This document shows, one piece after another, positions 1-5,075 of a stretch of DNA of 7,308 nt. The stretch's first letter is position 1; each line of letters starts with the position of its first letter. A program made the translations under genes and the position numbers. Where the stretch lies: positions 1 through 7,308 of the forward strand of contig JAFQPV010000028.1 of the NCBI GenBank assembly GCA_017411585.1, written 5' to 3'. The stretch comes from Clostridia bacterium (GTDB lineage Bacteria > Bacillota > Clostridia > UBA1381 > UMGS1253). The notes below the pieces were generated by a model that was given only the letters and a program-made list of their open reading frames with translations, was not told where the DNA came from and did no database searches.

Positions 1-1
1 C

Positions 2-499
2 GGAATACTTACCTCAATCGCGCCAACAGACAAACTACCACAAAAGACCTGCATTCGTTGCGACAACTTGCCTGCCTATCCGGGCAGACAATGGCGTGCA
101 AACGCAACCTGCAGCTGCGAATGGTTAGATTGCGCTAACTTGGTTGGTACAGAGGACGGCTTCCTGGCAAAAGTCAATGCAGATGGCAGCGTATATTCCA
201 TTGGTCCCGCTATCAGCCAGGGACCGATTCGCGACCTGTGTTCGAACATTGAAGCCGGCATCGCCTATGGTGTCGGCGGTGACCAAGATGATGTCGGCAA
301 TCTGTTTTCCTACTCTGAAAAGGATGGGCTTAAATATCTCGGCGTCACCATCTGTGACCGCGCAGACGATGACATCGGCACCTGTGCAAGCTTCTATCCT
401 ACCTGCTGCGCAGTTTCACCAAGCGGTAAAAAGGTTGCAATCGGTGTTAGTGACAGACTCTCCTGTGTATACATTTACACAAAACCATATTGTATATGA
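2..499 (+). CDS. C-terminal part of a cysteine-rich beta-propeller-like protein (5' end outside window)
   Basis: The frame is open from the window edge to a TGA at 497-499, giving 165 residues of a longer protein. A TTG codon at 68 lies inside the reading frame, has no ribosome binding site, and is not a credible start. The sequence has the rhythm of propeller blades: a strand pair around DGFLAKVNADGSVYSIG (residues 52-68), then IAYGVGGDQDDVGNLFSY (87-104), then a last blade with AVSPSGKKVAIG (137-148) and CVYIYT (155-160). Such repeats usually serve as ligand-binding or scaffold domains, or as sugar-active enzymes, but I cannot name the family. Twelve cysteines in 165 residues is unusual, including CIRC at 17-20 and CSC at 37-39. 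No membrane segment is visible in this part. A strong terminator follows 6 bases after the stop, so this gene ends its transcription unit. Function unknown; the propeller assignment is inference from pattern. Confidence 0.7.
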   Translation, partial: GILTSIAPTDKLPQKTCIRCDNLPAYPGRQWRANATCSCEWLDCANLVGTEDGFLAKVNADGSVYSIGPAISQGPIRDLCSNIEAGIAYGVGGDQDDVGNLFSYSEKDGLKYLGVTICDRADDDIGTCASFYPTCCAVSPSGKKVAIGVSDRLSCVYIYTKPYCI

Positions 500-505
500 T
501 ATTCA

Positions 506-538
506 AATACCGGAAGGCAAGCCCTTCCGGTATTTTTT
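506..538 (+). terminator. Rho-independent terminator after the propeller-like gene
   Basis: A perfect 12-bp stem (506-517 with 523-534) has a 5-base loop (CAAGC) and runs directly into a T tract to 538. The stem core is ACCGGAAGG/CCTTCCGGT. It starts 6 bases after the stop codon at 499 and separates the first gene from the AraC remnant. Confidence 0.9.
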
Positions 539-547
539 AAGATTTTA

Positions 548-576
548 TGGACAAATACCGTTCTATCTGCTAAACT
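548..576 (+). promoter_or_regulatory. Predicted sigma-A promoter of the AraC-family remnant
   Basis: The -35 TGGACA (548-553, 5 of 6 to TTGACA) and -10 TAAACT (571-576, 4 of 6 to TATAAT) are separated by exactly 17 bases. Transcription would start near 583, just before the purine-rich ribosome binding site GGAAAGG (582-588) that precedes the ATG at 600. The promoter appears intact although the gene behind it is broken. Confidence 0.5.
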
Positions 577-599
577 GAAACGGAAAGGCGGTGCTCTCT

Positions 600-1012
600 A
601 TGAAGGTTCTGTTTTCCGGAAACGGTAACAATTTAAGCACATATTCGCGCCACGCGCACGCACATCCCGAAATCATTTTAGCCGTTGCCGGCAGTGCACA
701 CGCCATATACGGCAATGAAACCTATGCCACCGAGCGCGGACACATTTCCAATTCAAAAATGCAGCTGCAGAGTTAAGAGTTAGCCAAGACTACCTAAGGC
801 ACTGCTTTAAGGCAGATGTCGGTATGACACCACTCGAGTATTTAACCACCCTGCGCATTGACCAGGCAAAGCGCTATCTGCGCGAAAGCAAAACATACTC
901 CATCAGTGAAATTGCCTATCTTTGCGGCTTTGCCGACCCTTATTACTTCTCCCGATGTTTTAAAAAGCAAACAGGACAATCACCGAAAGCCTACCGAAAT
1001 GAACACACCTAA
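600..1012 (+). pseudogene. AraC-family transcriptional regulator, broken by an internal deletion and frame change
   Basis: The ATG at 600 opens a frame resembling the start of an AraC-type cupin sensor domain: MKVLFSG, then SRHAHAHPEIILAVAGSAHAIYGN, a typical H-x-H-P-E-x-I pattern with the first cupin strands, up to about GHI (residues 49-51). This frame ends at a TAA at 774-776. In the -1 frame, from about 755 to the stop at 1010-1012, lies the AraC DNA-binding domain: AAAELRVSQDYLRHCFK, GMTPLEYL, LRIDQAKRYL, ISEIAYLCGF, YFSRCFKKQTGQSP. The second helix-turn-helix is complete. The first has lost its leading helix. Family members are usually 250-300 residues, so roughly 110-130 codons of sensor and linker are missing. 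One deletion of a length not divisible by three, with its joint near 748-757, explains both defects. The ATG at 824 inside the second half has no good ribosome binding site and starts after the first helix-turn-helix, so I do not call a separate small gene. A functional regulator is unlikely. Confidence 0.82.
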
Positions 1013-1047
1013 AAAAGTTTCTATGCATATTGCATAGAAACTTTTTT
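1011..1047. terminator. Bidirectional terminator between convergent genes
   Basis: A perfect inverted repeat of 17 bp (1011-1027 and 1031-1047) with a 3-base TAT loop. Because the arms begin with A6 and end with T6, both strands give a stem followed by a U tract. It overlaps the TAA of the AraC remnant (1010-1012) and lies 3 bases from the stop of the convergent histidine kinase (1050-1052), so it serves both genes. Confidence 0.92.
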
Positions 1048-1049
1048 GA

Positions 1050-2618
1050 TTATTTTCCAAACTTCACCATAAAGCTTGTTCCTTCTCCCGGCTTGCTGTT
1101 TACAGAAATTTGTGCGCCGTGTGCCTGCGCGATGTGCTTTACAATCGAAAGCCCCAAACCGGTACCGCCGGCACCTCTTGAACGCGATTTGTCTACGCGG
1201 AAAAAGCGCTCAAATATTCGTTCAGTATACTGCGGTGCAATTCCGATGCCAGTATCTTCTATACAAAGTGTTTTCTCTGAAAGTGTAATTTTTACGCTAC
1301 CGTTTTCTTTGTTGTATTTAATCGCATTATCACATAAATTATACACAAGCTCACTGATTTGGCGCAGATTGCCTTCAATCAGCGTATCTTCTCCTGTATA
1401 TGCAATTTCTATACCGCGTGCCTCTGCCTTATCTGCGAGCAAATCTATCACCTCAATGATGACGCCCTCTAATGACAGTTCCGTTTTCTGCGGCGGCTCC
1501 TGCATCTCATCCAGCTTAGAAAGCTCAATAATATCATCAATCAAATTCAAAAGTCGCGTTGCTTCCTTTTCGATTTTGCCGGCAAAGACCGGCATATCCT
1601 CCGCCTTTGCCATACCACTGTGCATCAGCTGTGCATAACCAAGCACGCTGGTCAGCGGCGATTTCAGTTCATGCGAAACATTTGCAGAAAACTCGCGGCG
1701 CATCAGTTCCGCTTCACGCCGCTCACGAATGTCAAACAGCATCAATAGAACGCCCGTGACAATGCCTTCCTGCAAAATCGGGCTGCAGTATATCTGATAT
1801 GGCTTACCGTCTAACATACGCTCTGTTTGATAACGGTGTCCTTCCCATGCTTTTTCCAAGCTGTTGCACAGTTCTGCATCGCGGCAAAGCTGTATAAAAT
1901 TCTGTCCAAGCACTTCCGTCTCCAATGCACCGAACGCGCTGAGTGCCGCCGCATTGACCATATTGATTTTTCGCGAACGCCCCAGGAGCACAATGCCGTC
2001 CGTCATTTGCTCACCAATTGCACGAAAGCGCAAATTCTGTCGCTCTACACGATCGGAAAGGCGCTGAATTTCACGCCTTTGCGCGCTGATGCTGCGCAAA
2101 AGCGGTACAAGCTCAGGATAAACTTTGTCGTACTGAATATCCACTGCATCAATATGCTCAATCGGATCAACAATTTTATCCGAAAGCCTGAGCGAAATTG
2201 CAATTGCTGCGATGTAGGCAAGCAGTATAATAACCACAAAGGGCAGTAAAAGCCACAGCGCATCCGCATACAACTCGTGCTTTGCACAGCTGACCCGAAG
2301 TACGTACCCATTTTCCAAAACTTCTTCGTATGTATACAATTTATTTTCCGGTAAACCGGCATAGTTTTTATTGCTGTACACCAGTGCTTCATCTGCAGAC
2401 AATATCCGCACAAGGTAATGTCCATCTTCCATTGCTTTTTCCACTGCAAAATCACTGTCAGCATTCAAAACATCCGCAAGAATTTGCGCTTGTGCATCCA
2501 CGGCATCCTGCTTACACTCCACTAAAATACCGCAGACAACAAAATAGGTTATCACCGCAACCAAAATTGCCATTATGACTGCAAGCCGACGCATCGATTT
2601 ATAAATCTTTTTATACAT
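1050..2618 (-). CDS. PhoR/WalK-type membrane sensor histidine kinase with PAS domain (no adjacent response regulator)
   Basis: A two-component sensor kinase that should autophosphorylate on histidine and pass the phosphate to a response regulator. Residue numbers here count from the upstream ATG at 2624. Order: short cytoplasmic tail; membrane helix about 14-35; extracellular sensor about 36-121 with no recognised fold; membrane helix about 122-145; short degenerate HAMP-like linker (VDPIEHID, then YPELVPLLRSI); coiled coil about 180-198; PAS domain about 200-300; HisKA with phosphoacceptor H318 in SANVSHELKSPLTS; HATPase_c with N box NLCDNAIKYN (429-438), G1 DTGIG (457-461), F box FERFFRVD (471-478) and G2 GTGLGLSIV (487-495). 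All catalytic boxes are intact. I start it at ATG 2618 (522 residues) because AAGGTGG (2626-2632) lies 7 bases from it but only 1 base from the ATG at 2624. The upstream neighbour is a D-lyxose isomerase with its own terminator, so no partner regulator gene is present here. The signal is unknown. Confidence 0.95.
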   Translation of the reverse strand: MYKKIYKSMRRLAVIMAILVAVITYFVVCGILVECKQDAVDAQAQILADVLNADSDFAVEKAMEDGHYLVRILSADEALVYSNKNYAGLPENKLYTYEEVLENGYVLRVSCAKHELYADALWLLLPFVVIILLAYIAAIAISLRLSDKIVDPIEHIDAVDIQYDKVYPELVPLLRSISAQRREIQRLSDRVERQNLRFRAIGEQMTDGIVLLGRSRKINMVNAAALSAFGALETEVLGQNFIQLCRDAELCNSLEKAWEGHRYQTERMLDGKPYQIYCSPILQEGIVTGVLLMLFDIRERREAELMRREFSANVSHELKSPLTSVLGYAQLMHSGMAKAEDMPVFAGKIEKEATRLLNLIDDIIELSKLDEMQEPPQKTELSLEGVIIEVIDLLADKAEARGIEIAYTGEDTLIEGNLRQISELVYNLCDNAIKYNKENGSVKITLSEKTLCIEDTGIGIAPQYTERIFERFFRVDKSRSRGAGGTGLGLSIVKHIAQAHGAQISVNSKPGEGTSFMVKFGK

Positions 2619-2625
2619 ACCCATT

Positions 2626-2632
2626 CCACCTT
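2626..2632 (-). promoter_or_regulatory. Ribosome binding site deciding the kinase start
   Basis: AAGGTGG on the minus strand. Its spacing is 7 bases to the ATG at 2618 and only 1 base to the ATG at 2624, favouring the downstream start by two codons. Confidence 0.65.
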
Positions 2633-2638
2633 AATTTC

Positions 2639-2667
2639 ATTGTACCGCAAAGCCCTTTGTTTGGGAA
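2639..2667 (-). promoter_or_regulatory. Predicted sigma-A promoter of the sensor kinase
   Basis: On the minus strand, TTCCCA (2662-2667, 4 of 6 to TTGACA), 17 bases, then TACAAT (2639-2644, 5 of 6 to TATAAT). The start would fall near 2632, at the edge of the ribosome binding site, giving a very short leader. The -35 adjoins the tail of the upstream gene's terminator, which supports separate transcription of the kinase. Confidence 0.4.
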
Positions 2668-2668
2668 T

Positions 2669-2704
2669 AAAAATAGTGGAAGATATTACATCTCCCACCA
2701 TTTT
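2669..2704 (-). terminator. Rho-independent terminator of the D-lyxose isomerase gene
   Basis: The 15-base arms 2690-2704 and 2670-2684 pair with a 5-base loop and are followed on the minus strand by a T run. Two positions are G-U pairs in minus-strand RNA but would be A-C mismatches in plus-strand RNA, so the hairpin is meant for minus-strand transcripts. It lies just after the stop at 2710-2712 and separates the isomerase from the kinase. Confidence 0.8.
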
Positions 2705-2709
2705 AATTC

Positions 2710-3255
2710 TTATACGTTTCGCTTGCCGGCTGCGTTGATTCTCGGGTCGGTGTAAATATCAAATTCATCCATGCTCTTTGTGGAAAACTCGGATACAACC
2801 GCACCTTCCTCGCCCGCCTTAAACCAGTGCAGGGTGTTCGGCATAATGGTGTACTGCTCGCCCGGGTTTAACACGATTTCGTGCTTACAGGTAAAGTACT
2901 GCTCCTCGCCCTCCGGCGGCGCAACCTGTGTTTTTTCTACCGGCTCACCCTCTACATAGAGGTATACCTTGCCGTAACGGCAACGGAAGGTTTCTTCCTT
3001 GCCCGGCTTGCCGTCGATTGCAGGATGGCGATGCTCCGGACAGGTCTGGTTCGGCAAAAGCACCAGCTCCTTTGCGCAGCAGCGCTCTGTATTTACATAC
3101 ACAACCAGCTCAAGACCGATTTTCTCCACACAGCCGAGGTCATACTCTGCAACCTGGATTTCCGCTCTTTCCTTTTCTGTAATGGCAATGCCTGCCTTTT
3201 CCAAATACTTTGCGGCTTCCGCGCTGTATTTTTCATAAACTTCCTTTGTCAGCAT
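2710..3255 (-). CDS. ydaE: D-lyxose ketol-isomerase (cupin family, YdaE-like)
   Basis: A 181-residue protein of the D-lyxose isomerase family (EC 5.3.1.15), cytoplasmic metal-dependent cupins that interconvert D-lyxose and D-xylulose, and also D-mannose and D-fructose in characterised members. It closely resembles Bacillus subtilis YdaE as I recall it, through LELVVYVNTERCCAKELVL (48-66), QTCPEHRHP (70-78), GKEETFRCRYGKVYLYVEGE (85-104) and a final TDPRI (169-173). The expected Mn ligands are all present: H75 and H77 in EHRHP, E88 in EETF and H143 in LHWF. Length fits the family (about 165-190) with an extra helical N-terminus of about 20 residues. The start ATG has AAGGAG at 3267-3272, a rather long spacing of 11 bases. 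It has its own promoter and a downstream terminator, so it can be expressed alone. No xylulokinase or pentose transporter is in the window. Assignment is from remembered family motifs; substrate preference among lyxose and mannose is not decided by sequence. Confidence 0.93.
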   Translation of the reverse strand: MLTKEVYEKYSAEAAKYLEKAGIAITEKERAEIQVAEYDLGCVEKIGLELVVYVNTERCCAKELVLLPNQTCPEHRHPAIDGKPGKEETFRCRYGKVYLYVEGEPVEKTQVAPPEGEEQYFTCKHEIVLNPGEQYTIMPNTLHWFKAGEEGAVVSEFSTKSMDEFDIYTDPRINAAGKRNV

Positions 3256-3293
3256 TATAAAACACGCTCCTTAAAAAACAAATTTACTTTCTT

Positions 3294-3322
3294 ATTTTAC
3301 CACAAAAGTCAATGCTTGTCTA
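3294..3322 (-). promoter_or_regulatory. Predicted sigma-A promoter of the D-lyxose isomerase gene
   Basis: On the minus strand, TAGACA (3317-3322, 5 of 6), a 17-base spacer, then TAAAAT (3294-3299, 5 of 6), preceded by TGG, which makes an extended -10. Transcription would start near 3287, giving a leader of about 31 bases. It begins just beyond the stop codon of the upstream phosphatase gene. Confidence 0.65.
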
Positions 3323-3325
3323 TCC

Positions 3326-4042
3326 TTAAAAGTAAAACTCGTGGTTATACTTGGTCGGTACATTCTCCGCATACAAATGTGCATCATTCGAAAGTGTCTT
3401 TATGCACGGGATACAAAAACCGTTCTCATTTTTAAACTCAATCACCGTCAGACCGGAGTGGCACATATCAAAATGCGTGCAAAAGGTCGGATACGGGATG
3501 TCCAAAAAGCAGCTTAAAAATGCCAGACCAAAGCCCTGATGCGCAAAAAGCGCCACACGCTTATCGTTATCCTTGACTACCTTGTATTTGCCGGTGCCCG
3601 GGATGTGCTCATAGCCGAGTTCCGCAAAAAACTTGTCCGATTCCGTGCGGATGCGTTCAATGCCTGCCTTATAGTCATACTCTGCAAACGCCGGATGCGT
3701 GTACCACTTTTCGCCGAGCGCTGCCATCTCCGGTTCGGTCAAAAGCATTCGCGTCGGCGTATGTTGAAACATCCAGGTGTTGTTTCCGTCCTCTTTTTTG
3801 ATGCCCAGCTCCCTCCACGCATAGGTCTCGTTGGTAAAATCCAGCTCAAGCATCTCTTTTTTCAACAGCTCACATGTCGGCTTTGCCGTCAGCTTTGCAC
3901 GCTCGGAGGTCGATGCGTAAATTTCGTCAAGCCCATAACGCGCAAGGCGTCTTGCAATCGCCTCCGCCTGCCGCTCACCTAATGGCGTTAAGCTGTTCGG
4001 ATTATAAATCGGATCGCCGTGTCGTATATAGAAAAATAACAT
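3326..4042 (-). CDS. Histidine phosphatase superfamily protein (phosphoglycerate-mutase-like)
   Basis: A 238-residue protein of the histidine phosphatase (branch 1) superfamily, which moves or removes phosphate through a phosphohistidine. The catalytic RHG is at residues 7-9 in FFYIRHGDP. The second conserved arginine is in the ASTSERAKLTA segment (R48), and the second catalytic histidine is H168 in VALFAHQGFG. The middle insertion (about 75-150, with WRELG and a stretch of aromatic and acidic residues) is longer than in cofactor-dependent phosphoglycerate mutase and resembles the uncharacterised clostridial phosphatases. I chose ATG 4042 rather than the upstream in-frame codon at 4108 because GAGGTG (4049-4054) lies 6 bases upstream, and because the longer form would cross the predicted promoter and overlap the LysR gene. 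Its neighbour is a pentose isomerase, so a sugar-phosphate substrate is possible, but that is inference. Substrate unknown. Confidence 0.9.
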   Translation of the reverse strand: MLFFYIRHGDPIYNPNSLTPLGERQAEAIARRLARYGLDEIYASTSERAKLTAKPTCELLKKEMLELDFTNETYAWRELGIKKEDGNNTWMFQHTPTRMLLTEPEMAALGEKWYTHPAFAEYDYKAGIERIRTESDKFFAELGYEHIPGTGKYKVVKDNDKRVALFAHQGFGLAFLSCFLDIPYPTFCTHFDMCHSGLTVIEFKNENGFCIPCIKTLSNDAHLYAENVPTKYNHEFYF

Positions 4043-4048
4043 AATAAT

Positions 4049-4054
4049 CACCTC
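4049..4054 (-). promoter_or_regulatory. Ribosome binding site deciding the phosphatase start
   Basis: GAGGTG on the minus strand, 6 bases before ATG 4042. The alternative in-frame start at 4108 would place this site and the TATAAT at 4061-4066 inside the gene. Confidence 0.8.
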
Positions 4055-4060
4055 TCGTTT

Positions 4061-4089
4061 ATTATACAACATCCACACTGCAAAATCAA
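4061..4089 (-). promoter_or_regulatory. Predicted sigma-A promoter of the phosphatase gene
   Basis: On the minus strand, TTGATT (4084-4089, 4 of 6), 17 bases, then a perfect TATAAT (4061-4066). The -35 overlaps the TGA stop of the LysR gene (4086-4088). The start would be near 4054, leaving a leader of about 12 bases. Confidence 0.6.
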
Positions 4090-4961
4090 TCAAGCTTCGT
4101 ATTTTCAATAAATTCCCTGAATTTCTGCATTGCCTCCGTCATATATACGCCCTTTTTCCAAGCAAGGCTGATATCGACATACAAAGGCTCATTTAAGGAT
4201 AAAAGCGCAACGGAGTCGATGCTTTGCGCAAGCTCACGGAACATAAAGCCGACAGCAACATTGCTGTTTAAGATGCTCGAAAGTGAGGAAAGCTGGTCCG
4301 TCTGCAAAACGATGTTCGGCTCGATACCTGCAAGCGCAAACCGACGCTTGAGCTCCTCCGTCTGAAAAAAGGAATCACGAAACATCACGAGCGGTACATC
4401 AGCAAGCTCGCGCAAATGCAACCTATCCTTACCTGCCAACGGATGCTGCTTCGGCACACAGCACACAACCTCCACCCGCGTGACCGGAATTGTAACCAAA
4501 TCGCGCTCCGGTGCGGTGTTATGCGATACAAAAAACATATCTAAAATATCGTCGTTTAATCGGGTGTGCAAGGCTCTGCGCCCAACCTCGCTGACATACA
4601 TATTGATTTCCGGGTGCTGCAATAAAAATTCGCCGTAAATCTTCGGCAATAAGAGCGAGCTGAGCATCGGTGGAATGCCCACGCGCAGCCGTTTCTTCTC
4701 CTGCCCGAGCGCATGCATCGTTTTTTCCACCGAATCGGCGTGCGAAAGCAATTCCTTGCTCATCTCGCGCAGCTGCTCGCCTGCCGCCGTTAACTGCATA
4801 CCGTTATGCCGGCGCCGGAACAGCTCGACATGAAACTCCTTTTCAAGCGCCGCAATCGCGCTTGACAAAGACGGCTGCGAAATGTGCAGCCGTGCAGCCG
4901 CCGCCGAAACCGTTTGGTATGTACAAACCGCCTGAAAGTATTTCAGCTGTATCAGATTCAT
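4086..4961 (-). CDS. LysR-type transcriptional regulator, probable regulator of the divergent dehydrogenase operon
   Basis: A 291-residue protein with the standard length and order of the LysR family. It has an N-terminal winged helix-turn-helix (about 1-60: LKYFQAVCTYQTVSAAAARL, then HISQPSLSSAIAALEKEF, then LFRRRHNGMQLTAAGE), a linker helix to about 90, and a periplasmic-binding-like effector domain from about 92 (RLRVGIPPML) to 288. It should bind DNA as a tetramer and respond to a small organic acid or similar ligand. I start it at ATG 4961, with GGGTGA (4967-4972) 5 bases upstream. A GTG at 4970 is in frame but lies within that binding site. It diverges from the DmlA/TtuC-type dehydrogenase, the arrangement seen for DmlR and dmlA in Escherichia coli. 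T-N11-A dyads in the shared intergenic region support control of that operon and of itself. The effector (D-malate or tartrate) is inference. Confidence 0.95.
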   Translation of the reverse strand: MNLIQLKYFQAVCTYQTVSAAAARLHISQPSLSSAIAALEKEFHVELFRRRHNGMQLTAAGEQLREMSKELLSHADSVEKTMHALGQEKKRLRVGIPPMLSSLLLPKIYGEFLLQHPEINMYVSEVGRRALHTRLNDDILDMFFVSHNTAPERDLVTIPVTRVEVVCCVPKQHPLAGKDRLHLRELADVPLVMFRDSFFQTEELKRRFALAGIEPNIVLQTDQLSSLSSILNSNVAVGFMFRELAQSIDSVALLSLNEPLYVDISLAWKKGVYMTEAMQKFREFIENTKLD

Positions 4962-4978
4962 AAAAATCACCCAAAATC

Positions 4979-5007
4979 ATTATATAGTTTAAACCTATAC
5001 TTGTCAA
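4979..5007 (-). promoter_or_regulatory. Consensus sigma-A promoter of the LysR gene
   Basis: On the minus strand, a perfect TTGACA (5002-5007), 17 bases, then a perfect TATAAT (4979-4984). Such a strong promoter on a regulator gene suggests that it is held down by repression, which fits the dyad located in its spacer. The start would be near 4972, leaving a leader of only about 11 bases. Confidence 0.88.
4983..4999. promoter_or_regulatory. Probable LysR operator, upstream recognition site (T-N11-A dyad)
   Basis: Inverted repeat TATAG-N7-CTATA, containing T4985-N11-A4997. It lies almost entirely inside the lysR promoter spacer and is centred about 64 bases before the predicted start of the divergent dehydrogenase gene. 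That is the usual place for the high-affinity LysR recognition site. Confidence 0.6.
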
Positions 5008-5016
5008 GGAATTATG

Positions 5017-5029
5017 TATTTTACAAATA
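5017..5029. promoter_or_regulatory. Possible LysR activation site over the dehydrogenase -35
   Basis: Inverted repeat TATTT-N3-AAATA, also a T-N11-A motif (T5017, A5029), centred 32 bases (about three helical turns) from the upstream dyad. It overlaps the -35 element at 5020-5025. AT-rich dyads arise easily by chance, so this is weaker than the first site. Confidence 0.4.
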
Positions 5030-5048
5030 GCCGAAAGCGTGCTATACT
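5020..5048 (+). promoter_or_regulatory. Predicted sigma-A promoter of the dehydrogenase/hydrolase operon
   Basis: TTTACA (5020-5025, 5 of 6), 17 bases, then TATACT (5043-5048, 5 of 6). Transcription would start near 5055, six bases before the AAGGAGG ribosome binding site at 5061-5067. Confidence 0.75.
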
Positions 5049-5075
5049 GAAGGCAAATTCAAGGAGGTTTTTACT

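Noticed and set aside
144..578. A 144-codon plus-strand frame overlapping the propeller-like gene and its terminator
   Set aside because: It runs through the terminator hairpin, has no ribosome binding site, and competes with a frame that shows regular propeller motifs.
740..776. Programmed -1 frameshift at the A run 755-759 joining the AraC halves
   Set aside because: There is no classical slippery heptamer with a downstream stimulator, and even a joined product would lack most of the sensor domain, so a deletion is the simpler explanation.
824..1012. A separate 62-residue DNA-binding miniprotein
   Set aside because: The frame continues upstream with more of the AraC domain (to about 755), there is no good ribosome binding site before 824, and such a start would cut off the first helix-turn-helix.
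1030..1638. A 202-codon open frame on the plus strand
   Set aside because: It lies entirely antisense to the intact kinase domain, has no ribosome binding site, and its composition (Ser, Ile, Pro rich) is what a reversed coding sequence gives.
2881..3435. A 184-codon open frame on the plus strand across the D-lyxose isomerase
   Set aside because: The minus-strand product has clear family motifs and a ribosome binding site; the plus-strand product has none.
3539..3982. A 147-codon plus-strand frame inside the phosphatase gene
   Set aside because: It is antisense to a gene with all catalytic residues present, and has no initiation signal or recognisable motif.
4962..5075. A riboswitch or structured leader in the divergent region
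   Set aside because: The region is 114 bases, filled by two opposed promoters and short dyads, and predicted leaders are only about 11 and 21 bases.
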